64,000 nucleotides of DNA from Halalkalibacter alkaliphilus (lineage in GTDB: Bacteria; Bacillota; Bacilli; Bacillales; Bacillaceae_D): positions 62,001 to 126,000 of the forward strand of contig NZ_JAKRYL010000013.1 of NCBI RefSeq assembly GCF_023555415.1, read 5' to 3'. The position numbers and the translations under genes were made by a program. The notes beneath the pieces are model-generated. The model was given only the letters and a program-made list of their open reading frames with translations, did not search any database and had not been told where the DNA came from. How positions within the stretch are numbered: position 1 is the stretch's first letter; every line of letters starts with the position of its first letter. This document shows positions 35,591 to 44,471 of this stretch, piece by piece.

Positions 35591-35713
35591 ATGGATGAGG
35601 AGAGTAGTTCAACTAAATTCAAGATGTATATGTTACCAAAACAGAAAAACAATAAGCGTAATGGGAGTCCATTCCCTTCACATGGAAAAGGTAGTATGGG
35701 CCTCCTAGCATAA
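35591..35713 (+). CDS. 40-residue micro-ORF directly upstream of mgtE
   Basis: ATG nine bases after GGAGG in GGAGGTGAT. The product is polar and basic in the middle (KFKMYMLPKQKNNKRNG), ends GSMGLLA, and has no membrane helix. Its TAA (35711-35713) forms part of TAAGGAGG, the ribosome site of mgtE 12 bases further on. The arrangement implies coupled translation or a regulatory leader peptide. No family recognised. Confidence 0.65.
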   Translation: MDEESSSTKFKMYMLPKQKNNKRNGSPFPSHGKGSMGLLA

Positions 35714-35725
35714 GGAGGAATTACA

Positions 35726-37087
35726 ATGGTTAGATTAGATGAACAAAATCGTGAAGAGTACGAAAAGTTAATTTTAGATACATTGCAAGCTGAAGATCGT
35801 GAGCAATTTCGTGAAACCTTTTTAGAGCTACACCCAACTGATCAAGTCGATATCTTCGTGAAATTAGAGGAAGAAACTCGTAAACGAGTGTATGACTATT
35901 TATCTCCAGAAGATTTTTCTCATATTTTTGAGGGGTTAGAAGTAGAAGATCAAAAGCGCACCTACTTAGAGCTAGATGAAGCTTATTCTTCTGAGATGTT
36001 TAACAATATGTTTGCAGATGATGTAGCTGACTTTTTAGCTGAAATGACGGGTGAAAAAGCAGAAGACATCTTAATGAAAATGAACAAAGCGGAAGCAAAG
36101 GAAGTAAAGGAGTTAATGTCGTATGCACCGGAAACGGCTGGGGCAATCATGACAAAGGAATTTGTCAGCATTTCTTCAAGCGATCTTGCTTCAAATGTAA
36201 TTGAGAAATTACGTAATGATGCACCGGATGCTGAGACGATTTATTACTTATATGTTGTAGATCAATTAGAGAAATTAGTAGGTGTTATTTCGTTAAGAGA
36301 TCTCATAACTGCTCCTGCTGATGAAGTAATTGAAAACATTATGAGTACTCGAGTTGTTTCTGTACAAGATGATATGGACCAAGAAGATGTAGCGAAACTC
36401 ATTAAAAAGTATGACTTCTTAGCAGCACCAGTTGTCTCTAAACAAAATCACTTAATTGGAATTGTAACATTTGATGACGTGATCGATATTCTCGAAGAAG
36501 AAGCAACAGAGGACTTAGGAGAAATTTCAGCAGCCAAAGGGGCAACAGACGTCAATGTTAGTGCTTTTACAGCAGCTAGAAAACGTTCACCATGGATTAT
36601 CATGTTAATGTTCTTTGGATTGATTACTGCTGAAGTGATTGGAACATTTGAAGAAACGTTAGAAGCTATTGTCTTGTTAGCTGCATTTATCCCACTGATT
36701 ATGGACTCTGCTGGAAACACTGGAACTCAGTCACTAGCTGTTGCAGTACGTGGTCTAGCACTAGGGACAATAAAAAAAGGCAGTATAGGAAAAATGGTAA
36801 GACGTGAGTTTGGAACAGGACTAATGCTCGGGTTGATCTGTATGGTTGTTTTAGGAATTACGGTTACTCTTATTCATGGCCATTGGATCTTAGCGTTAAT
36901 CGTTGGTTTTTCTATTTTCTGCACATTAAGTATTGCAACAGTTATTGGTGCTACGGTTCCCCTTGTTATAAATAAATTAAAACTAGATCCAGCAATTGCA
37001 TCAGGTCCGTTTATTACGACAGTAAATGATATTCTAGGCTTATTAATTTATTTCTCAATTGCAACAGCACTGCTTGACTTCTTATAA
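35726..37087 (+). CDS. mgtE: Magnesium channel/transporter MgtE (first copy)
   Basis: 453 residues. N-terminal superhelical domain (acidic, 1-125), a CBS pair (about 130-255, ITAPADEVIENIM and GIVTFDDVIDILEEEA), a plug helix and five C-terminal membrane helices with SAGNTGTQSLAVAVRG, which lines the pore. Cytosolic Mg2+ closes the channel through the N and CBS domains. Under control of at least M-box 2. Confidence 0.96.
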   Translation: MVRLDEQNREEYEKLILDTLQAEDREQFRETFLELHPTDQVDIFVKLEEETRKRVYDYLSPEDFSHIFEGLEVEDQKRTYLELDEAYSSEMFNNMFADDVADFLAEMTGEKAEDILMKMNKAEAKEVKELMSYAPETAGAIMTKEFVSISSSDLASNVIEKLRNDAPDAETIYYLYVVDQLEKLVGVISLRDLITAPADEVIENIMSTRVVSVQDDMDQEDVAKLIKKYDFLAAPVVSKQNHLIGIVTFDDVIDILEEEATEDLGEISAAKGATDVNVSAFTAARKRSPWIIMLMFFGLITAEVIGTFEETLEAIVLLAAFIPLIMDSAGNTGTQSLAVAVRGLALGTIKKGSIGKMVRREFGTGLMLGLICMVVLGITVTLIHGHWILALIVGFSIFCTLSIATVIGATVPLVINKLKLDPAIASGPFITTVNDILGLLIYFSIATALLDFL

Positions 37088-37095
37088 AATAAAAA

Positions 37096-37247
37096 GCTTC
37101 GTTAGGTGAGGCTCCTGTATGGAGATACGCTGCTACCCAGAAATGTCGAGAGACGCCAACGGGTGAACAGAAACTATCGATCAAGGTAGTTTTTAATGTA
37201 GCTGGATCTTCCTATGCCATACAGTGCTAAAACTCAACGATTGAAGT
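37096..37247 (+). ncRNA. M-box magnesium riboswitch 3
   Basis: Same conserved blocks (TCGTTAGGTGAGGCTCCTGT, GGAGATACGCTGCTACCCAG, GACGCCAACGGGTGAACAG, TTTTTAATGTAGCTGGAT, CCTATGCCATACAGTGCTAA), diverged from copies 1 and 2. AACGATTGA (37236-37244) in its 3' strand is perfectly complementary to TCAATCGTT (37278-37286) in the terminator loop. Controls mgtC and mgtE copy 2. Confidence 0.95.
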
Positions 37248-37267
37248 TGGAAATAGCTCCTTTAAAG

Positions 37268-37302
37268 AAAGGCACCCTCAATCGTTTTGGGTGTCTTTTT
37301 CT
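37268..37302 (+). terminator. Terminator of M-box 3 expression platform
   Basis: 10-bp stem AAAGGCACCC / GGGTGTCTTT (one G-U), then T-rich. Confidence 0.85.
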
Positions 37303-37352
37303 AGGTTGGGTAATCTAAGAAGAGAAATTGAGCGGCAAAGAAGGTGAAAAGA

Positions 37353-38060
37353 ATGGAAGTATTAGAAATTTTACTCAAATTAGGATTGGCATTATTCTTT
37401 GGGATGTTAATTGGTATTGACCGTCAATTAAAGCATAAACCCTTAGGTCTGAAAACATGTATGGTCATTTGCGTGGCAAGCTGTATGGTTACCATTGTCT
37501 CAATTGAATCCTTTTATAAATTTGCTACGCCAACCTACCATGCAATGGATCCAATGCGTTTAACAGCGCAAATTGTGAGTGGAGTAGGTTTTTTAGGAGC
37601 AGGTGTTATTTTACGAAGAAATAACGACATCATCTCTGGTTTAACAAGTGCGGCAGTTATCTGGGCGGCTTCTGGACTTGGAATTGCCGTAGGTGCTGGA
37701 TTTTATCTCTTGCCTTCTAGTGCTGTTATCTTATTCATTCTTGCGATTAATCTCATCCCATCAGTTATAAAAAAAATTGGACCAGCAACATTACGCCAGC
37801 GAGATGTTCTTGTAAAGGTGGTAATGGAACCTAATTACAAGATGACGGAATTAATTAAAGCAATCGAACGAAAAGGAGAAGGGTTAAATGCGCAAGAAAA
37901 AAGTGATATTATCATACGAAATTTAAAGTTAAAGGATCTCGAAAATGGAAATCAACAAATCGATTTGAAATTATCAGCCCCAGAAAAGCAATATACTACA
38001 GAAATTTATTATCTTATTAAAAAAATAGATAGCGTAATTTCAGTGGAAGTAGAACATTAA
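37353..38060 (+). CDS. MgtC/SapB family membrane protein
   Basis: About 235 residues. MgtC domain with several helices and conserved segments LALFFGMLIGIDRQLKHKPLG, RLTAQIVSGVGFLGAGVI, and AAVIWAASGLGIAVGAGFY, then a soluble C-terminal ACT-like region (about 150-235). MgtC proteins are tied to growth at low Mg2+ and modulate ATP synthase or phosphate uptake in other bacteria. ATG 37353 is six bases after AAGGTG. It sits in the M-box 3 transcript. Confidence 0.9.
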   Translation: MEVLEILLKLGLALFFGMLIGIDRQLKHKPLGLKTCMVICVASCMVTIVSIESFYKFATPTYHAMDPMRLTAQIVSGVGFLGAGVILRRNNDIISGLTSAAVIWAASGLGIAVGAGFYLLPSSAVILFILAINLIPSVIKKIGPATLRQRDVLVKVVMEPNYKMTELIKAIERKGEGLNAQEKSDIIIRNLKLKDLENGNQQIDLKLSAPEKQYTTEIYYLIKKIDSVISVEVEH

Positions 38061-38086
38061 CGGATAGAGGAAGGGAGGTAGGAGTA

Positions 38087-39451
38087 ATGAAACAAATCAG
38101 TATGAAGAACCGTCAAGAATACACATATTATTTATTTTTATATTTAAAAAACAATGACAAAGATCTTTTTCGTGAAGAGTTTTTAGATTTACACCCTACA
38201 GATCAATCAGAAATATTTAAGCAAATGGGCGAAGTAAAGAGAAAGAAAGTATATCAATTTTTAAGTGCAGAAGAATTTTCACAATTGTTTAAAGGCTTAC
38301 ACTTACATGAACAAAAGCAAATCTTTACTGAATTGGATGATGTGTATGTACTGAAAATGTTAAAGGAGCTTCCGGCAGATGAGATTACAGACTTCTTTAG
38401 TGAAATCCCAGAACATATCGCATCGTATCTATTAAATAAAATGGAGAAAAAAGAAGCTGAGAACATTAAGCTTTTGCTCACATATCAAGACCATACAGCT
38501 GGTTCATTAATGACAACCGAATTTATTAAAGTTTCTCCTCATATAACAGCTGAAAAATTGATGGAGCAATTACGTCAGGAAGGAATGTCTGCGGAAACGA
38601 TTTATTATATTTATGTTGTTTCCGAAGTGGATAAGTTAATTGGTGTCGTTTCTTTACGAGAACTTATTACTTCACCTCTTGATAGGAAAGTTGAGCAACT
38701 AATGAAAGAGCAAGTTGTGACTGTTACTGCTACAACTGATCAAGAACATGTTTCAACTATTATTAAAGATTATAATCTCTTAGCAGTACCTGTTGTAACA
38801 AGTGGAGATCGAATCGTTGGAATAGTGACAGTAGATGATGTAATGGATGTGATGGAAGAAGAAATAACAGAAGATATTGGCGAATTTGCAGCTGTAAAAG
38901 GAGCGTTAGACCTAGATGTGAACTCGCTCATAGCTACAAAGAAGCGGCTTCCTTGGTTAATCTTATTGCTCATATTAGGAATGTTTACAGCTGGATTAAT
39001 TAACTTTTTTGAAGCCACATTAGCTGAGGTGGCTATACTGGCAATTTTTATTCCGCTTATTGCAGATATGGCCGGAAACACAGGAACACAATCACTCGCC
39101 GTTGTTGTTAGAGGGATGGCTCTTAATAAAATTGATTCAACAGCATTCTGGCGATTATTAAAAAGAGAAATAGAAACGGGACTGATGATGGGATTTGTAT
39201 GTGGTGGGTTAGTATCAATTGTTGCCCTGTTAATCCCACAAGGAAGCCCTGCTCTTGGCTTAATAATTGGCATTTCGTTATTTGTGACGATCCTATTTTC
39301 TACTTTATCTGGAACCGTCATACCCCTTATAATAAATAAATTAAAAATTGATCCAGCAGTTGCTTCAGGTCCGTTTATCACCACAATTAATGATATTATT
39401 GGACTGTTTATTTATTTTTCTATCGCAACGTCTTTACTGCATTATTTATAG
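38087..39451 (+). CDS. Magnesium channel/transporter MgtE (second copy)
   Basis: 454 residues with the same layout as the first copy: N domain, two CBS motifs (about 130-255, GIVTVDDVMDVMEEEI) and five membrane helices with DMAGNTGTQSLAVVVRG. It is clearly diverged from copy 1, so the duplication is older than that of M-boxes 1 and 2. Twenty-six bases after mgtC; ribosome site GGGAGGTAGGAG. Confidence 0.95.
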   Translation: MKQISMKNRQEYTYYLFLYLKNNDKDLFREEFLDLHPTDQSEIFKQMGEVKRKKVYQFLSAEEFSQLFKGLHLHEQKQIFTELDDVYVLKMLKELPADEITDFFSEIPEHIASYLLNKMEKKEAENIKLLLTYQDHTAGSLMTTEFIKVSPHITAEKLMEQLRQEGMSAETIYYIYVVSEVDKLIGVVSLRELITSPLDRKVEQLMKEQVVTVTATTDQEHVSTIIKDYNLLAVPVVTSGDRIVGIVTVDDVMDVMEEEITEDIGEFAAVKGALDLDVNSLIATKKRLPWLILLLILGMFTAGLINFFEATLAEVAILAIFIPLIADMAGNTGTQSLAVVVRGMALNKIDSTAFWRLLKREIETGLMMGFVCGGLVSIVALLIPQGSPALGLIIGISLFVTILFSTLSGTVIPLIINKLKIDPAVASGPFITTINDIIGLFIYFSIATSLLHYL

Positions 39452-39456
39452 TGTAA

Positions 39457-39490
39457 GCAGGAAAATGGAATTAGAAGTCTATTTTCCTGC
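39457..39490 (+). terminator. Hairpin after mgtE copy 2
   Basis: Perfect 10-bp stem GCAGGAAAAT / ATTTTCCTGC, with GTGTAA / TTTACAC flanks; short T tract. Confidence 0.7.
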
Positions 39491-39589
39491 ATTTTACACC
39501 AATTAGAACGGAATTTCTTTGTATATAGTAAGTTGTGCCAATTTGGGAGAGGATAAAAACACTAACTATAATCAAGGAGTATCCCTACT

Positions 39590-40315
39590 ATGTCACTTGA
39601 TGTATTTATTATGGGTTTTGCTTTCATCCTCATTCACTTATTTGCTAACGAATTAATTCCGTCTAACCGTATTAATCGGCTAAAATGGTTCTCTTTTTCG
39701 GGTGGATTAGCCGTATCTTATGTTTTTGTCTATGTACTTCCAACCTTACATAAGGAACAAATTTTAGTAAAAAAATATGGTGATTATTTCACGATGGAGT
39801 CAGAGCTGTATTTCGTCGGTTTGATTGGTGTTTTAATCTTTTATGGAATACAAAAGTTTGTAAGAAAAGCCCAGCATAAGAATAAAACAAAAAAAGCGAG
39901 AGCACTATTTTGGCTGCAGATTCTTTTTTTTGGTTTTTATAATATGTTAGTGGCATATACAGTTATCTCGCATAATGTATTTGGTGTTCAAGCTGTGTTC
40001 TATGGTCTTGCTGTTGGCATGCATTTTATTGCAGTTGCCCATGACTTATGGAGGGAATATGCAGATATTTATAATAAAGTCGGCAGATATGTCCTTGCAG
40101 TAGGTATTGTTGCAGGTTGGATCATGGGGGTGATGGTAAGTTTATCGCCTTTAACTGAATCGATTATTTTTGCTTTTATTGCAGGTGCCATGATTTTAAA
40201 TGTACTGAAGTATGAATTGCCTCCTGATGATGAAGCCCATTTTGTTACCTTTACAATAGGAGTTGTATCTTACACAGCAGTAACGTTGTCATTAGGTTTT
40301 TTCTTTCAATGGTAA
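39590..40315 (+). CDS. Six- to eight-helix membrane protein, possibly ZIP-like
   Basis: 241 residues, mostly hydrophobic. Helix IV/V-like segments carry His in patterns reminiscent of ZIP metal transporters (VISHNVFG and GMHFIAVAHDLWREY), and the N-terminal half has GGLAVSYVFVYVLPTLH. No confident family. The position next to the Mg2+ genes may mean a metal role but there is no direct evidence. Own ribosome site AAGGAG. Confidence 0.7.
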   Translation: MSLDVFIMGFAFILIHLFANELIPSNRINRLKWFSFSGGLAVSYVFVYVLPTLHKEQILVKKYGDYFTMESELYFVGLIGVLIFYGIQKFVRKAQHKNKTKKARALFWLQILFFGFYNMLVAYTVISHNVFGVQAVFYGLAVGMHFIAVAHDLWREYADIYNKVGRYVLAVGIVAGWIMGVMVSLSPLTESIIFAFIAGAMILNVLKYELPPDDEAHFVTFTIGVVSYTAVTLSLGFFFQW

Positions 40316-40454
40316 TAAGTATATAGAGCGGTGTTTGTGACTGTATTGTAACAGCATTCCTTGAAAATTGTATGGCAATTATAGCCTCATATTATGATTT
40401 TTTGTTCACTTGGATTATAATGGGTTGGAATGCTATTTTTAAGGGGGTATTGGT

Positions 40455-40817
40455 TTGCAAACAGGTATGCAGCATGCACACGTAGATTCGTGGTGGCTAC
40501 TTATTGTGTTATTTTTGATTACCTATTTCTTGTTAAGAGCTGGCGTGAATAAAGGTGCGAAAATTCTACATATGATCGTCCGTTTATTTTACATCGTAAT
40601 GATTTTTTCCGGAATTTACTTATTATTTATGTGGGGATTCCCGCTAACGCATGTGCTCAAAGGGGTTCTTGCAATTGTCCTCATTTACGCTATGGAAATG
40701 ATACTTGTCCGTACAAAAAAAGGGACACTTGGTTCGAAAGCACCTATGTACTGGGGGATCCTAGTAGCTTCACTTGTCATTGTCTTGTTACTGGCATTTC
40801 GAATTCTTACATTTTAA
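40455..40817 (+). CDS. yisL: YisL family (UPF0344) small membrane protein
   Basis: 120 residues with four helices. AKILHMIVRLFYIVMIFSGIYLL matches the conserved core of the B. subtilis YisL/DUF1516 family. Function unknown. TTG start seven bases after AAGGGGG; ATG 40467 is an alternative. Confidence 0.82.
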   Translation: MQTGMQHAHVDSWWLLIVLFLITYFLLRAGVNKGAKILHMIVRLFYIVMIFSGIYLLFMWGFPLTHVLKGVLAIVLIYAMEMILVRTKKGTLGSKAPMYWGILVASLVIVLLLAFRILTF

Positions 40818-40853
40818 AAACTAGCTAGAGGCTCTCCTCTAGCTAGTTTTTTT
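40817..40853. terminator. Strong bidirectional-type terminator after yisL
   Basis: 15-bp stem AAAACTAGCTAGAGG / CCTCTAGCTAGTTTT, loop CTCT, A run before and T run after. Confidence 0.92.
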
Positions 40854-40868
40854 GATTCTACATTCTTT

Positions 40869-40991
40869 TTAAGGAATGACTAATTGATTTACATACTCTG
40901 TTTTATCATATGCCTGATAAAGAGACGATGAAAGACGAATCGGATCGCCAAAGAAATATCTTTTAAATTGCGTTTGCCGTGAATAAAGCAC
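40869..40991 (-). CDS. Possible 40-residue minus-strand ORF or gene remnant
   Basis: GTG start, product with a protein-like composition (TQFKRYFFGDPIRLSSSLYQ and EYVNQLVIP) in an otherwise empty 260-base gap. AGGGG lies only three bases before the GTG, and a stop precedes it in frame. It converges on the yisL terminator. It may be a small gene or the C-terminal scar of a lost one; no family recognised. Confidence 0.35.
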   Translation of the reverse strand: MLYSRQTQFKRYFFGDPIRLSSSLYQAYDKTEYVNQLVIP

Positions 40992-41114
40992 TTGCCCCTA
41001 TAAAAATGAAATAGCCTATTTATTGGTGTAGAAATCAGTTGTTCGTTTTTCTTTTTAGCGTTCCTAGCGTAGTGGTAAAATAGAAAGAGACTATACTGAG
41101 AGGAATTTTGTGTA

Positions 41115-41564
41115 ATGAATTGGACGGTAAAGAAATTTGAAGAGTTATCAATTAGTGAATTGTATGAATTGATTCGTTTACGGATCGAAGTGTTTGTGGT
41201 TGAGCAGGATTGCCCTTATCAAGAGCTAGATACAAAGGATCAAGAGGCATTTCATTTGTTGGGCCGAATTAATGGAGAGCTCGTAGCCTATAGTCGTCTG
41301 TTTCAAAAAGGAAAAGTAGCTACAGCTGCTTCTATTGGTCGTGTCATTGTGAAAGAAAGTGGAAGAGGAAAAGGATATGGGCAAGCATTGTTAACTAAGT
41401 CGATTGACTTTTTAGAAACCGAGTTGCATGAGAAAGGAATCCTTATTCATGCGCAGCAATATTTGCAGGAGTTTTATGAGTCGTTTGGTTTTAAACCAAT
41501 ATCAGATATTTATTTGTTAGATGGTATAAATCATTTGGATATGCGAAGGGAGAGCTATAAATGA
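41115..41564 (+). CDS. ElaA-type GNAT acetyltransferase
   Basis: 149 residues. ELYELIRLRIEVFVVEQDCPYQELDTKD is a close match to the ElaA family, followed by the acetyl-CoA loop RVIVKESGRGKGYGQAL. Substrate unknown. Its stop overlaps the start of the nuclease gene by four bases (ATGA), so the two are co-translated. Confidence 0.9.
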   Translation: MNWTVKKFEELSISELYELIRLRIEVFVVEQDCPYQELDTKDQEAFHLLGRINGELVAYSRLFQKGKVATAASIGRVIVKESGRGKGYGQALLTKSIDFLETELHEKGILIHAQQYLQEFYESFGFKPISDIYLLDGINHLDMRRESYK

Positions 41565-44440
41565 GCGAACATGTTGTCTACGGTACACATGTAAAGGACG
41601 TTGCCGATCAAGAAAGATTAGAACATGCGTTTAAGCTTACAAAAGAGAAAAGTACCGTTTTCTATGTGCTGCCATCTCAGATGTGGTTGCAAGAAGCACG
41701 AAGAAAAAGGCCGGGGTTGCTCATTACTACTTTTGACGATATTGCCAGCTTCATTTTAAAACAAACAAATATTTCTTATATTTCCTTGTCAGAGGAAGAA
41801 CGAACTCTTTTCTTTCTCCAATTTGTACGAGGCGAGGTAACGTTTCGTGGTGAGGAGGTCGTCTCAGGAAAGGCTCGTGCTTATGCTGACACTTATGGAC
41901 AATTGAAGCGCCTAGGGTTGAACGTAACAGATATTCCACAATCACTTATGCCAATCAGTGATCTATTTCAAAAGTATGAAGACCGTGTCGTTCTAGATAG
42001 AACCATGTTTGACCCAGAAAATATAATTTTGCATGCAATCCAGCAATTAAAAAAAGTTCCTAATCAAATAGAAATATCATCCATTGTAATTGATGGATAC
42101 TATGATTTTAGTCCTCTTCAAATGTTGTTCATAGAAGCCTTAAAGCTAGCAGGGATTTCGGTAACAGTCTTTGTTCCGAATCATCCTCACTTTCATATTG
42201 TTGAACAGACTGTAAAGGAGCTTTTGTCGATTGGTTTTATCGACAAGAGAGTAAGCAGGGAAGAGACGACTGTAAATGTAGAGCAAAGAAAATTAATCCC
42301 TGCCTCTACGAACGAAGAACAGTGGCGTGGAGTGATGGAAGACATTCGATTGTCTGATCTAGCCTATGATCAAATGGGGATTTTGGTCGTTGATGAAAGA
42401 AATGGTATGAATGATGTGACGAAATACGCGGATATGTATGATGTACCTCTGAATAAAGCAAAAAAACGCAAACTGTCTACAACGTCTAGCCATGCATTTT
42501 TGCAAACTGCTTTAAGAAATACAACGGTCCCTACTTCAAAATGGGAACAGCTTCCGCTAGTGGAACAAGTTTTACGTCTCTATCAAGTGAGCGGATTAGA
42601 ATTTGCGAAACAAAAGCAGACCTTTTTACAAACGGGTGAGTGGTTTAAAAAGGAACATCAAGATCTGTTTGAGACCATTACTCAACTTCAGTGGAAAAAA
42701 AGTGAACGGTTTATCGATTATATTCGCCAATTGCGTAACGTAATTGATAGGTTGCCATTTTTCACATACTGGGAAGAGCAATTCAACTTAATGGAAGATG
42801 TTGGTAAGTTGAAGGAGGTTGCAGGGGAATACAAAGCTTTAAAGAAATTGGCTGAACACCTTTATCAATACGAGATGTTACTCCATGATAAAGGGTTAGA
42901 AAGCTTAATGATGACTCATGATTTATTTGTTGAATGGATTCATAAGCTTGGGGAAAGTTTGCAGCTTTTTGAAGAGAGAGCTGCTAAGCGAGGAATTTCC
43001 ATTTATACTTGGCGAGATGTGAGTTTGTTTTGCGGAGAAAAACTGTTTGTTGTTGGAATGAATGAAGGCTCGTTTCCGGCTCCTCACCATTTAAGTGGCT
43101 ATGTTCATGAACGAGACATACTTGGGAGCGCCGTTCGCTTTAGTCCACCGACAGGAGAGCACTTCCGTTTAAAACAGCAAGCGTATTTTGAACAATTGCG
43201 TTATGTTGCAAAATCGATAACATTCACGTATGTAAAAGGTATAGATGCGAACCATCCGTTATTACCATCCACGTTACTAGAAGATATGGAAGAATCTAAA
43301 AATTGGACTTGGGAGAATAGGATGGGAAGTGAGAGTGCCTTCACTTCTGAAGATCAAATAGAGAAAATTGCCTATCATGTTGGAAAAGGATGCTTAGTAG
43401 AAGGTATTCCAGATAAGGTGAAAGAGATAACAAAAAGACTTGCACATTTAGAAAAAGGAAATGAGCCGATTTCACTTTATCAAGGTCAATCCGTAAAACC
43501 CGTTGTCTCTGTCACTGCTCTTGAAAGTTATGCAAGATGCCCGTTTCGTTACGGAATGGAAAGAGTGTTACAAGTTCCTGAACCACAAGCAATTCAAGAG
43601 CAAGTCTCCCCACTTGATATTGGAGATTTAATGCATTCCATTATCGAAGAAATTTATAAGGAATTAAAGGCTGTTGGTCAATCTTTTGCTGCATTAAGAG
43701 AAGTGATTTCACATATTCCAGAACGAATAGATGAACTCTTTGAAGAAAAATGGGAGCAAATTGAAAAACAAAGCCCCGAAATATCTCGTTTTGACTTACA
43801 AATAACAAAACAACAATGGCAAAAACGGCTACGACGTTGGTGGCAGGCAGAGCGAAAGCATTTCTTTGATAATGCCGACCTTGAACAAATGCAAATTATG
43901 GCAATAGAAAAGCCAATCCGGTTTGAATTACCGTTATCAAATGACAAAACATTGGTACTAACAGGGAAAGCCGATCGAATTGACCGTTTAAATAATGCGA
44001 TCGTTGTTTATGATTATAAATCAGGTCAAGCGAGTGTAAAGATGGAAGATGTCCAATCCGGGTTAAAGCTACAGCTGCCTTTATATGCTTTTGCGATTCG
44101 TGAGGAGATCGAGCGGTTAGAAGAAAAGGTGGTACAAGCTGACGGTGCAACCTACATATCCCTTAAAGAGCCTAGCAAGAGGGCAGGAAATGGGATGTGG
44201 CGAACAGAGCATGTAGGTAAATCATCGAGATACAAAGTATCTTCATTTTGTCGTAATCGAGAAGATGAATTAGGAACAGAGCAATTTCTTATTGATCATC
44301 AGCTTAAGGAGCGTATAACTGAAATTTGGGAAGGGATGCAAACGAACTTTCCAGTAGAACCGCTTGAATGCTCATCATTTTGTTCATACCGAACGATCTG
44401 TCGGGTAACGGATGAAAAGCGAGAGCAAGCAAAAAGGTAA
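41561..44440 (+). CDS. AddB-like PD-(D/E)XK nuclease / inactive helicase
   Basis: 959 residues, about 200 shorter than AddB. The N-terminal part lacks a recognisable Walker A, and the middle resembles AddB helicase remnants (LFVVGMNEGSFPAPHHLSG). The C-terminal nuclease domain has GKADRID..VVYDYKSG (Asp and Lys of the fold). Four Cys for an Fe-S cluster: YARCPFRYG near 660 and the final CSSFCSYRTIC, spaced C-x3-C-x5-C rather than the usual C-x2-C-x5-C. It precedes an AddA-like gene. Probably a second, divergent AddAB-type break-processing pair, or the only one in this organism. Confidence 0.85.
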   Translation: MSEHVVYGTHVKDVADQERLEHAFKLTKEKSTVFYVLPSQMWLQEARRKRPGLLITTFDDIASFILKQTNISYISLSEEERTLFFLQFVRGEVTFRGEEVVSGKARAYADTYGQLKRLGLNVTDIPQSLMPISDLFQKYEDRVVLDRTMFDPENIILHAIQQLKKVPNQIEISSIVIDGYYDFSPLQMLFIEALKLAGISVTVFVPNHPHFHIVEQTVKELLSIGFIDKRVSREETTVNVEQRKLIPASTNEEQWRGVMEDIRLSDLAYDQMGILVVDERNGMNDVTKYADMYDVPLNKAKKRKLSTTSSHAFLQTALRNTTVPTSKWEQLPLVEQVLRLYQVSGLEFAKQKQTFLQTGEWFKKEHQDLFETITQLQWKKSERFIDYIRQLRNVIDRLPFFTYWEEQFNLMEDVGKLKEVAGEYKALKKLAEHLYQYEMLLHDKGLESLMMTHDLFVEWIHKLGESLQLFEERAAKRGISIYTWRDVSLFCGEKLFVVGMNEGSFPAPHHLSGYVHERDILGSAVRFSPPTGEHFRLKQQAYFEQLRYVAKSITFTYVKGIDANHPLLPSTLLEDMEESKNWTWENRMGSESAFTSEDQIEKIAYHVGKGCLVEGIPDKVKEITKRLAHLEKGNEPISLYQGQSVKPVVSVTALESYARCPFRYGMERVLQVPEPQAIQEQVSPLDIGDLMHSIIEEIYKELKAVGQSFAALREVISHIPERIDELFEEKWEQIEKQSPEISRFDLQITKQQWQKRLRRWWQAERKHFFDNADLEQMQIMAIEKPIRFELPLSNDKTLVLTGKADRIDRLNNAIVVYDYKSGQASVKMEDVQSGLKLQLPLYAFAIREEIERLEEKVVQADGATYISLKEPSKRAGNGMWRTEHVGKSSRYKVSSFCRNREDELGTEQFLIDHQLKERITEIWEGMQTNFPVEPLECSSFCSYRTICRVTDEKREQAKR

Positions 44441-44471
44441 CGAATATAAGAAAGAGAGGGGGATTTATATT

